A DNA stretch of 11,357 bases, taken from the NCBI GenBank assembly GCA_937875395.1, contig CALNCU010000022.1:1-11357 (forward strand), in the 5' to 3' direction. The translations under genes were made by a program, and so were the position numbers. Below are positions 1-6,326 of the stretch, piece after piece. The first letter of the stretch is position 1. Each line of letters opens with the position of its first letter. The notes under the pieces were generated by a model that had not been told where the DNA came from, did no database searches, and was given only the letters and a program-made list of their open reading frames with translations. The stretch is from an uncultured Armatimonadota bacterium (lineage in GTDB: Bacteria; Armatimonadota; UBA5829; DTJY01).

Positions 1-36
1 CGCGAAAGTGATTTATAACCTTAAGGAGTAATAGCC

Positions 37-603
37 ATGGCGCAGGCAGTGGCCGAAGATAGATTGAAGGTATCCCGGAATAAAAGCTTTAGGGACGAAA
101 TCGGCAGTCTCTCCGGGCAGAGCATAGTCTCCTGCTACCAGTGCGGAGAATGCACCGCCGGGTGTCCCGTGGCCTATGCCTCAGACATTACACCCAACCA
201 GACCATGCGGATGGTTCAGCTTAACCAGGAGAAGGCGGCCCTTTCCTCCTCTATGATATGGCTTTGCGTTGGGTGCGAGGCATGTGCTACAAGGTGCCCA
301 AGAGGAGTGGAACTTTCAAAGGTTATGGATGCCCTAAGAGAGGCCTCCGTACAGCGTGGGGCTGCCGCCGCAGAACCGGCGGTTAAGGCTTTCCACCAAT
401 CCTTCCTCCACTCTGTTCAGTTTTTGGGCCGGACTCATGAACTAAGCATGATAGGGGAGCATAAGCTCCGCACCCGCAACTTTTTTGCGGATGTCATGCT
501 GGGAGTAAAGATGTTTCTAAAAGGCAAACTTGTAATTATGCCGGAAGTAATACGCGGCAACCGCGAAGTGTTTAAAATCTTCAGAAATTCTAAAAAGAAA
601 TAG
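37..603 (+). CDS. hdrC: HdrC, 2x[4Fe-4S] subunit of heterodisulfide reductase
   Basis: This is the small iron-sulfur subunit of a soluble HdrABC complex. It relays electrons from HdrA to the catalytic HdrB in the cytoplasm. The 188-residue protein has two CX2CX2CX3C motifs, at C33/C36/C39/C43 and C77/C80/C83/C87, each followed by Pro, as in alpha-helical ferredoxins of the HdrC family. There is no signal peptide or membrane segment, so this is the soluble type. The ATG has a good SD (AAGGAG, 23-28) at 8 nt spacing. It is the first visible gene of the hdr-flx operon, with hdrB 41 nt downstream. All three forward frames carry a stop within the first 31 bases, so nothing can be said about the upstream gene or promoter. 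The family call is firm. The physiological disulfide is not visible in the sequence. Confidence 0.95.
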   Translation: MAQAVAEDRLKVSRNKSFRDEIGSLSGQSIVSCYQCGECTAGCPVAYASDITPNQTMRMVQLNQEKAALSSSMIWLCVGCEACATRCPRGVELSKVMDALREASVQRGAAAAEPAVKAFHQSFLHSVQFLGRTHELSMIGEHKLRTRNFFADVMLGVKMFLKGKLVIMPEVIRGNREVFKIFRNSKKK

Positions 604-608
604 CTCAC

Positions 609-626
609 CGCCCAAAAGTGCGGGCG
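609..626 (+). other. Small hairpin between hdrC and hdrB
   Basis: A 5-bp GC stem (CGCCC 609-613 with GGGCG 622-626) closes an 8-nt loop directly after the hdrC stop and just before the hdrB SD (GGAG, 632-635). No T-run follows, so it is not an intrinsic terminator. It could slow decay or tune hdrB translation, but a hairpin this short may be chance. Confidence 0.3.
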
Positions 627-644
627 CAAGTGGAGTAATAAAAT

Positions 645-1517
645 ATGAAGTATGCATACTACCCGGGGTGCTCTCTGCATTCCACGGCAAAGGAATACAA
701 CCAGTCTGCAAAAGAGATTGCAAAGACATTAGGAATAGAACTTGAAGAGATAGAAGATTGGAACTGCTGCGGCGCAACATCCGCCCACAGCATGAACAAG
801 GAACTCTCCATAGCCCTCCCCCTAAGAAACGTGGCGCGCGCAGAATCTATGGGGCTTGATGTAGTGGCTCCGTGCGCAGCCTGCTTCAGCCGCCTGAAGG
901 GAGCAGATTCCGCCGTTAAAGACGATCCGGATATGCAAAAACTTATGGCGGAAAAGTATGGGATAGAGTACAACGGCACCATCAAGGTGCATTCGCTCCT
1001 CTCCGCAATACACGTCCTGGGCGATGAAGCAATAAAGGCGCAGGTGAAGCGGGAACTTACCGGCCTCAAGGTGGCCTGCTACTACGGATGCCTGCTCCTT
1101 AGGCCGCCCTCCATGGTGGGCTTTGATGATGCAGAAAACCCCACATCCCTTGATTCCATAATGGCAGACCTGGGCGCAGAGCCCGTAGAGTGGGGTTACA
1201 AGAACGAATGCTGCGGCGCAAGCCTCTCCCTCTCCAAGCCGGAGATAGTGGTAAAGCTTACCCGCGATATCCTTTCCTCCGCCAGGCGGGCAGGGGCAGA
1301 GTGCATAGTCACCGCATGCCCGCTCTGCCAGGCAAACCTGGATACCCGTCAATCTGATATAGAAAAGAAATACGGCGAAAAGTTTGATATACCTGTATTC
1401 TACTTTACGCAGCTTATGGGGCTGGCGTTTGGGTCATGGCCCGGACACCTGGGCCTCTCAAAACTTATGGTAAATCCCGAACCTGTTCTTCAGGGACTTG
1501 TATCGAAAGGCGAATAG
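645..1517 (+). CDS. hdrB: HdrB, catalytic CCG-domain subunit of heterodisulfide reductase
   Basis: HdrB carries the disulfide-reducing site. The 290-residue protein has two complete CCG domains. The first has C9, C41-C42-G, C77 and C80. The second has C149 (with C145 nearby), C189-C190-G, C225 and C228. This spacing matches the ligands of the two non-cubane [4Fe-4S] clusters known in methanogen HdrB, so the active site appears intact. In bacteria lacking CoM-S-S-CoB the substrate must be another disulfide. DsrC or another small thiol protein has been proposed for Flx-Hdr systems, but none is encoded here. The ATG has an SD (GGAG, 632-635) at 9 nt. The gene ends one base before the hdrA start, which indicates tight coupling. 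Confidence 0.95.
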   Translation: MKYAYYPGCSLHSTAKEYNQSAKEIAKTLGIELEEIEDWNCCGATSAHSMNKELSIALPLRNVARAESMGLDVVAPCAACFSRLKGADSAVKDDPDMQKLMAEKYGIEYNGTIKVHSLLSAIHVLGDEAIKAQVKRELTGLKVACYYGCLLLRPPSMVGFDDAENPTSLDSIMADLGAEPVEWGYKNECCGASLSLSKPEIVVKLTRDILSSARRAGAECIVTACPLCQANLDTRQSDIEKKYGEKFDIPVFYFTQLMGLAFGSWPGHLGLSKLMVNPEPVLQGLVSKGE

Positions 1518-1518
1518 A

Positions 1519-3498
1519 ATGGCTCGAGTCGGAGTTTTTATCTGCTGGTGCGGATCTAATATTGCAAAGACAGTTGATGTAGAAAAGGTGGCCGAAGCCG
1601 CAGCGGCTCTACCCGGCGTGGCGTATTCCACCAACTATAAATATATGTGCTCAGAGCCGGGGCAGAACCTTGTAAAACAGGCCATAGCAGAGCACAAGTT
1701 AAGCAGCATAGTAGTTGCATCGTGCTCCCCCAGGCTTCACGAACCCACCTTCCGCCGCTGCATAAGCGAGGCGGGGCTGAACCCGTTTATGCTGGAGATG
1801 GCAAACATCCGCGAGCACTGCTCCTGGGTGCATGATGATAATGATGCCGCCACAAAAAAAGCCATAGACCTTGTGGCAATGGCGGTGGCAAAGGTTGCAA
1901 AGAACGAGCCTCTGTCAAGCCAGGCCATACCTATCACCAAGAAGGCGCTGGTAATAGGCGGCGGCGTATCCGGCATTCAGACGGCGCTGGATATTGCAGA
2001 TGCCGGGTACAAGGTCACCCTTGTAGAGCGGACTCCATCCATAGGCGGACGCATGGCCCAGTACGACAAGACCTTCCCAACGCTGGACTGCGCAGCCTGC
2101 ATCCTCACCCCAAAGATGGTGGATGCCGCATCCAACCCAAACATAGAAATTTTATCCTATTCAGAAGTAGAGAACGTAAGCGGCTTTGTGGGCAACTTTG
2201 ACGTTACCATAAGAAAACGCGCCAGAAGCGTAGACATGTCAAAGTGCACGGGCTGCGGCGCCTGCTATGAAAAGTGCCCCAAGAAAGTTTCGTCAGAATT
2301 TGACTGCGGGCTTGGGCAGAGGAAGGCCATCTACGTCCCCTTCCCGCAGGCAGTGCCCAACGTGCCGGTGATAGACCGGGAAGTCTGCCGCTGGTTTGCA
2401 GAGGGCAAATGCAAAGTCTGCGAGAAGATATGCCCCACCGGCGCCATAGACTATTCGCAGGAAGACGAAGTAATTACAGAACAGTTTGGCGCCATTGTGG
2501 CGGCCACCGGTTTTGATACCTGGGACCCGCAGGAATACGGCAACCTGGGCTACGGGAAATACCCGGACGTTATAACAAGCCTCCAGTTTGAGCGGCTCTT
2601 CAATGCATCCGGCCCAACGGACGGAAAGCTCCTCCGCCCGTCGGATAACCAGCCGCCCAAGAACGTGGTCTTTATCTCCTGCATAGGCTCCAGAGACGAT
2701 GAGCACGGCTACCCGTACTGCTCCAAAGTCTGCTGCATGTATAACGCCAAGCACGCACTGCTCCTTAAAGAGAAGGTGTCTGATGCGCAGGCGTACGTCT
2801 TTTACATGGATATCCGCGCAAACGGCAAGGGCTATGAAGAGTTTGTCCGCCGGGCAATGGAGAAATACGGCGCAGTCTATTTAAGAGGGCGTGTCTCCCG
2901 CATCATCCAAGAGGGCGATAAGCTTATTGTCCGCGGCGCAGATACTCTTGCCGGAAAGCCCGTGGAGATAGAGGCGGATATGGTGGTTCTTGCAGCGGCC
3001 ATGAAGCCCCAGCCGGACGCAAAGGAGATGGCCCGGAAACTTGGCATCTCCACAGATGAATACAACTGGTTCAGCGAGGCCCACCCCAAGCTCCGCCCGG
3101 TGGAAGTACTTACTGCGGGCGTGTACCTGGCGGGCGTCTGCCAGTATCCAAAAGACATCCCGGATTCCGTGGCGCAGGCATCCGGTGCGGCATCAAAGGT
3201 GATAGGCCTCTTCTCAAAGCCCAACCTGGAGAGCGAACCCACCGTGGCAGAGGTAAACGAAACCACGTGCGCAGGCTGCCTGCTCTGCAAAGAGATTTGT
3301 CCGTTCTCTGCAATAGAACCCAAGCTGCTCACAGACAGGGCCGGAAACCCCGTAAAGACAGTAGCCTCCGTAAACCAGGGACTCTGCCACGGGTGCGGAA
3401 CCTGCGTGGCGGGCTGCCGCTCCGCCTCCGTGCAGCTTAAGGGCTTCAAGGACGACCAGCTTCTTGCAGAAGTAGACGCCCTGGCATTCATGGAATAG
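1519..3498 (+). CDS. hdrA: HdrA, FAD and multi-[4Fe-4S] electron-bifurcating subunit
   Basis: HdrA is the flavoprotein hub. It receives electron pairs through an MvhD-type protein and, in known complexes, bifurcates them to ferredoxin and to HdrC/HdrB. I chose the ATG at 1519 (659 residues), which gives the family N-terminus MARVGVFICWCG, has AAAGG (1506-1510) at 8 nt, and lies one base after the hdrB stop. An in-frame TTG at 1498 would only add seven residues overlapping hdrB. Domains in order are: an N-terminal region with C9/C11/C44/C69; an FAD Rossmann motif GGGVSG (147-152); the conserved LDCAAC segment (C191, C194), a region where some methanogen homologues carry selenocysteine; an inserted ferredoxin domain (C243/C246/C249/C253 and C290/C298/C301/C305); the CSKVCC motif (C401/C405/C406, with C388); and a C-terminal ferredoxin domain (C584/C587/C590/C594 and C623/C626/C629/C633). 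There is no fused MvhD domain, because FlxD is separate. Confidence 0.96.
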   Translation: MARVGVFICWCGSNIAKTVDVEKVAEAAAALPGVAYSTNYKYMCSEPGQNLVKQAIAEHKLSSIVVASCSPRLHEPTFRRCISEAGLNPFMLEMANIREHCSWVHDDNDAATKKAIDLVAMAVAKVAKNEPLSSQAIPITKKALVIGGGVSGIQTALDIADAGYKVTLVERTPSIGGRMAQYDKTFPTLDCAACILTPKMVDAASNPNIEILSYSEVENVSGFVGNFDVTIRKRARSVDMSKCTGCGACYEKCPKKVSSEFDCGLGQRKAIYVPFPQAVPNVPVIDREVCRWFAEGKCKVCEKICPTGAIDYSQEDEVITEQFGAIVAATGFDTWDPQEYGNLGYGKYPDVITSLQFERLFNASGPTDGKLLRPSDNQPPKNVVFISCIGSRDDEHGYPYCSKVCCMYNAKHALLLKEKVSDAQAYVFYMDIRANGKGYEEFVRRAMEKYGAVYLRGRVSRIIQEGDKLIVRGADTLAGKPVEIEADMVVLAAAMKPQPDAKEMARKLGISTDEYNWFSEAHPKLRPVEVLTAGVYLAGVCQYPKDIPDSVAQASGAASKVIGLFSKPNLESEPTVAEVNETTCAGCLLCKEICPFSAIEPKLLTDRAGNPVKTVASVNQGLCHGCGTCVAGCRSASVQLKGFKDDQLLAEVDALAFME

Positions 3499-3503
3499 AG
3501 CCT

Positions 3504-3551
3504 TGATGCTTCGGCAGCGGCGTGCTAAAGCACTCTGCGACCGAAGCATCA
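3504..3551 (+). repeat. Structured palindromic element, copy 1
   Basis: An 11-bp perfect stem (3504-3514 with 3541-3551, core GATGCTTCGG/CCGAAGCATC) encloses a second helix CAG/CTG (3515-3517 with 3535-3537). An apical hairpin GTGC-TAAA-GCAC (3522-3533) sits on top, and CGA (3538-3540) bulges on the 3' side. The flanks CTTCGGCAGCGGCG and CTCTGCGACCGAAG recur exactly in copy 2 (4774-4816). It starts 5 nt after the hdrA stop and ends 13 nt before the SD of the next gene. An A-rich stretch follows, not a T-run, so it does not look like an intrinsic terminator. It could be a dispersed REP-like repeat, a processing or stabilising RNA structure, or a protein-binding site. I recognise no named RNA class. 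Confidence 0.85.
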
Positions 3552-3576
3552 TAAAAAATAAAATAAGGAGGTTGGA

Positions 3577-4740
3577 ATGAAGAAGGGGTGCCTCCACTCA
3601 ACGGCAATTTTTAAGTATTCTCTTACTCTTATTTTAGGCATCCTTGCAGTATCTGCTGCTTTGTGTAGCAACGCCCATCCCAATCTTGCCGGAGCGTGGC
3701 AGGGGATGATAGTGCATTATATGCGGGAAGGCCGGTTTGAAAAGGCCGCCGTACCTTTAAATTTAATGGTCACGGAGCAAAAAGCCCGCCTTATAAAAGG
3801 CCGGCTCGGCTTTTCAAAAGGCGGCAAGAATGTAGAAAAAGGATTTGTGGGAGTTATATCCCCGGATAACAAAAAATTCTACCTTGCCTGCACGGACGAA
3901 TCCTACGCCTTTGGAGAGATGATTACTCCCGGGCGCATAAGCCTTTCATTTACCCAGGGCGGCAACAAGCCGGGAGCGGCATCCGCCAGTATTGCAAGAG
4001 GCATGCACGTCTTTACAAGCAAGAAGGAGCTGCTCTCAAAAGGAGCAATAGGGCTCACCGGGTTCTGGCGCGGCGACGAAGCAACAGTTAACAGCCGCGG
4101 CATAGAAAAGCGCAAAGCCCGCATAATCTGCGCCTTTCCGGAAGAGCGCGGCAGGCTTCTTGAAGGCGCCAGGGGCTGGGCAGAGAACGGCAGCCGCAAA
4201 ACAAGAAATTTCTCTGGTTCGGCAGTGAGCGGAGAGCGATTCATCCTCTCTGACTATGAAGGCGGCTACACGGTAGCAGATGTCCTTTCAAAAGAGGTGG
4301 TATTTACGTACTACCTGCATTCCGGCAAAGATGCAAAGGCCAGCGTAACCGGACTTGGCAAAGGCAGGAAGGGCGAATCTGTTGCAGACCGTATGCTAAA
4401 CAAAAGAAGGCTGCCCAAGCTTAGAGGGACATGGCAGGGCACGGCAAAGGTAGCAACAACAAAGGGCTTGCCGTCTGCCGGAGTTCTGGTTGAATACGTA
4501 ATAAAAAAACAGAATAAACGAACCTTCTTTGGAACAAAGACCGTAAGGCTCAGAGACAGATCTGAATCTGAAGGGTTTTACGGCGTAATAGGCGCAGACA
4601 ACAAATCCCTCTTTATAGCAGAGGAACGCGAAGGATACGCATTTGGCAAAATTCTTCCCGGAGGGAGCCTCTCCATACAGCATCTAGAGGCCGGCCCAAA
4701 CGCCAAAGCGGTAGAAAATACCATAAAAAGAGTGAGATAG
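3577..4740 (+). CDS. Secreted protein with three tandem beta-rich repeats, unknown function
   Basis: I do not recognise this 387-residue protein. The N-terminus has lysines at 2-3, a hydrophobic stretch (about 14-30) and a plausible signal peptidase I site after SNA (A33|H34). No proper lipobox precedes C30, so export to the periplasm or outside is likely. The mature part is three degenerate repeats, about 36-142, 159-262 and 281-386. Each opens with L-x-G-x-W-x-G (W41, W164, W286). Later each has a motif resembling GVI-x-x-DN and an E/S-x-Y-A-F-G-like strand (SYAFGEM 109-115, GGYTVADV 229-236, GYAFGKI 353-359). Repeat 2 is the most diverged. The opening motif and strand-rich composition suggest small beta-barrel or calycin-like units, which is inference. 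A strong SD (AAGGAGG, 3565-3571) precedes the ATG by 5 nt. The gene sits on the operon strand between hdrA and flxD, flanked by copies of one palindromic element, and is unrelated to the redox genes around it. Confidence 0.8.
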   Translation: MKKGCLHSTAIFKYSLTLILGILAVSAALCSNAHPNLAGAWQGMIVHYMREGRFEKAAVPLNLMVTEQKARLIKGRLGFSKGGKNVEKGFVGVISPDNKKFYLACTDESYAFGEMITPGRISLSFTQGGNKPGAASASIARGMHVFTSKKELLSKGAIGLTGFWRGDEATVNSRGIEKRKARIICAFPEERGRLLEGARGWAENGSRKTRNFSGSAVSGERFILSDYEGGYTVADVLSKEVVFTYYLHSGKDAKASVTGLGKGRKGESVADRMLNKRRLPKLRGTWQGTAKVATTKGLPSAGVLVEYVIKKQNKRTFFGTKTVRLRDRSESEGFYGVIGADNKSLFIAEEREGYAFGKILPGGSLSIQHLEAGPNAKAVENTIKRVR

Positions 4741-4741
4741 G

Positions 4742-4755
4742 CTGGCAGATGCCAG
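4742..4755 (+). other. Small hairpin after the repeat-protein gene
   Basis: CTGGC (4742-4746) pairs with GCCAG (4751-4755) around an AGAT tetraloop, starting one base after the stop codon. No T-run follows, so it would not terminate transcription alone. With the larger element at 4774-4816 it could form a 3' end that resists decay. Confidence 0.35.
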
Positions 4756-4773
4756 AAAGTTATGATGGTTAAC

Positions 4774-4816
4774 AATACTTCGGCAGCGGCGCCTTCGGCT
4801 CTGCGACCGAAGTATC
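4774..4816 (+). repeat. Structured palindromic element, copy 2
   Basis: This is the second copy of the element at 3504-3551, in the same orientation. A 9-bp perfect stem (ATACTTCGG 4775-4783 with CCGAAGTAT 4807-4815) encloses CAG/CTG (4784-4786 with 4801-4803). A short apical hairpin GCC-TTC-GGC (4791-4799) and the same CGA bulge (4804-4806) complete it. Relative to copy 1, the pair 3508G-3547C is replaced by 4777A-4813T, which keeps pairing. The apical hairpin has a different sequence but still folds. The 14-nt blocks on both sides of the apex are identical between copies. No T-run follows. Confidence 0.85.
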
Positions 4817-4840
4817 AACAACCTTTATTAATCTAATCTG

Positions 4841-4865
4841 GTGAGCCACTAGAATAGAAGCTCAC
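4841..4865 (+). promoter_or_regulatory. Hairpin directly upstream of the flxD ribosome binding site
   Basis: GTGAGC (4841-4846) is the reverse complement of GCTCAC (4860-4865), giving a 6-bp stem with a 13-nt loop. It ends immediately before the flxD SD (GAAGGA, 4866-4871). Such placement could influence flxD initiation or define a processed 5' end. I found no convincing -10/-35 pair here. Confidence 0.35.
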
Positions 4866-4878
4866 GAAGGATAGACAA

Positions 4879-5340
4879 GTGACGGAACAAGAAGAGAGAA
4901 CAGAACAGGTAGAGACAAAAGAGAACGCCGGCTGGGAACCCAAACTTATAGGCTTCCTATGCAACTGGTGCTCTTATGCAGGCGCAGACCTTGCCGGTTC
5001 CAGCCGCCTTAAGTATCCGCCCAACATGCGGGTGGTGCGCGTGCCCTGCTCCGGCCGGGTGAACCCTCAGTTTGTAATGAAGGCCTTTGAACGCGGGTTT
5101 GACGGCGTGCTGGTGGCAGGCTGCCACCCCGGCGACTGCCACTACTCCAAGGGCAACTACTACACCAGAAGAAGGCTCATGCTCTTCAAGGAGTTCCTTG
5201 AGTTTATGGGGATAGAGCCGGAGCGGTTCAAATTTGACTGGGTTTCTGCCGCAGAAGGGCAGAAGTTTGCAGAAGTTGTGGGCGAACTTACGGAATCCGT
5301 AAAGAGAGCAGGCCCGTTTGAAGGAGTTTGCAAAAGATGA
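4879..5340 (+). CDS. flxD: FlxD, MvhD-like [2Fe-2S] electron-transfer protein
   Basis: This protein passes electrons from the oxidising module to HdrA, as MvhD does for the F420-non-reducing hydrogenase. The 153-residue product matches the MvhD family through GFLCNWCSYAGADLAG (25-40), RVPCSGRVNP (54-63) and AGCHPGDCHY (80-89). The five conserved cysteines C28, C31, C57, C82 and C87 are present and provide the [2Fe-2S] site. A charged, Glu-rich tail of about 20 residues precedes the domain. The start is GTG with SD GAAGGA (4866-4871) at 7 nt. No hydrogenase subunits are nearby, so in this context it is FlxD rather than MvhD. Its stop overlaps the flxC start in ATGA (5337-5340), suggesting translational coupling. 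Confidence 0.93.
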   Translation: MTEQEERTEQVETKENAGWEPKLIGFLCNWCSYAGADLAGSSRLKYPPNMRVVRVPCSGRVNPQFVMKAFERGFDGVLVAGCHPGDCHYSKGNYYTRRRLMLFKEFLEFMGIEPERFKFDWVSAAEGQKFAEVVGELTESVKRAGPFEGVCKR

Positions 5341-6287
5341 GCATGGAACAAGAACTTAGAGAAAAAGCAAAGGAACTCCTGTCAAGCGGAAAAGTGAAGG
5401 TAGTGATAGGCTACGGCGAGGGGAGTATACCCATAAAGAGCACCCCCATCTTTGTAAAAACGCCGGAACAGGCAGACTGCCTGGTGCTGAATCCCACCTG
5501 CACAAATAACCTTACAGTCTATCTGCCGCAGGCGGTAAAAAGCGGCCCTGTAGCCGTGGTTGCCAAGCCATGCGAGGTTAAAAACATAGTAGAGCTGGTG
5601 AAAGAGAACCAGATTAAGCGTGAAGATGTAACAGTTATAGCCGTCTCCACCCCGGGGATTCTAAATGATGCCGCCCTTGCAGAGTTTGATTTGCTGGATG
5701 TAAAAAAGATCTCCTGGAAGGCCGATGGAGTGGCCGTAACCACAAGCCAGGGCGATACCGTAATCCCCAGGGATGCCGCATTCCAGAAGAAGTGCCTCTC
5801 CTGCACAGCCGCACAACCCGCTATTGCAGATATTAAAATAGGCGACTGGGCAGAACGTGCTCCCTTGCAGGATAAGTTTGCAGATGTAGAAGAGTATGAA
5901 AAGCTCTCTGCAGAAGAGAAGCGCGCATTCTGGGCCGGGCAGTTCAGCAAATGTATCCGGTGCTATGCCTGCCGGCAGGCGTGTCCCGGCTGCTACTGTA
6001 ATGAATGTTTTGTAGATAAAAACGGCCAGATATGGGCCTCAAAAGATACCGGCGCAGAATCTAACTGGTTCTTCCACATGACCCGCATGATGCACACCGC
6101 CGGACGGTGCACCGGCTGCGGGGAGTGCGAGCGCGCCTGCCCAATGGGTATCCCGCTCTCCCTTATGGGGAAGAAGATGTCGCTCCTGGTGAAGGAGCTC
6201 TTCGGCACCCAGCCCGGCGAGAGCATGGAGGACGCACCGGTGTTCGGCTGCTACCAGACAAACGATCCAGACCCATGCCCGGAGTGA
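5337..6287 (+). CDS. flxC: FlxC, 4Fe-4S dicluster protein of the Flx module
   Basis: This is a cytoplasmic iron-sulfur protein of 316 residues, probably relaying electrons between FlxB/FlxA and FlxD/HdrA. The N-terminal half has VAKPCEVKN (75-83), resembling the PC(D/E) motif of FrhB/AsrA-type proteins, and a CLSC pair (C153, C156). The C-terminal half has two [4Fe-4S] motifs, C206/C209/C212/C216 and C258/C261/C264/C268. Three further cysteines (C219, C221, C224) follow the first motif in a CPGCYCNEC run. I chose the ATG at 5337, with SD AAGGAG (5321-5326) at 10 nt and overlapping the flxD stop as ATGA. The in-frame TTG at 5328 overlaps the SD region, and the ATG at 5343 is too far from it. 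The Flx assignment rests partly on context. Confidence 0.85.
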   Translation: MSMEQELREKAKELLSSGKVKVVIGYGEGSIPIKSTPIFVKTPEQADCLVLNPTCTNNLTVYLPQAVKSGPVAVVAKPCEVKNIVELVKENQIKREDVTVIAVSTPGILNDAALAEFDLLDVKKISWKADGVAVTTSQGDTVIPRDAAFQKKCLSCTAAQPAIADIKIGDWAERAPLQDKFADVEEYEKLSAEEKRAFWAGQFSKCIRCYACRQACPGCYCNECFVDKNGQIWASKDTGAESNWFFHMTRMMHTAGRCTGCGECERACPMGIPLSLMGKKMSLLVKELFGTQPGESMEDAPVFGCYQTNDPDPCPE

Positions 6288-6326
6288 AATTCATCCGGTA
6301 AAACGAAACCTTAAAGGATAAGATCC

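Noticed and set aside
822..1352. Minus-strand frame of 176 codons opposite hdrB
   Set aside because: It lies inside an intact hdrB with both CCG motifs, and its translation shows no domain.
1498..1521. hdrA starting at the upstream TTG (1498)
   Set aside because: It would add seven residues atypical for HdrA and overlap hdrB. The ATG at 1519 has AAAGG at 8 nt and gives the family N-terminus.
3504..3560. Palindrome after hdrA as an intrinsic terminator
   Set aside because: It is followed by an A-rich stretch on the + strand and has no T-run on either strand, unlike the clear terminator at 9484-9524.
3577..3666. Lipoprotein signal in the repeat protein (C30)
   Set aside because: The residues before C30 are S-A-A-L, which lacks the small residue required at -1 of a lipobox. 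A signal peptidase I site after SNA fits better.
4759..4775. Possible Rex (NADH-sensing) operator, with TTAACAA at 4769-4775
   Set aside because: Only one half-site fits. The left half lacks TTGTTAA or TTGTGAA at the right spacing, so it is not supported.
3499..4878. Insertion sequence or transposon around the repeat protein
   Set aside because: There is no transposase or DDE-like sequence, and I saw no target-site duplication. The palindromes are direct copies in the same orientation, not terminal inverted repeats.
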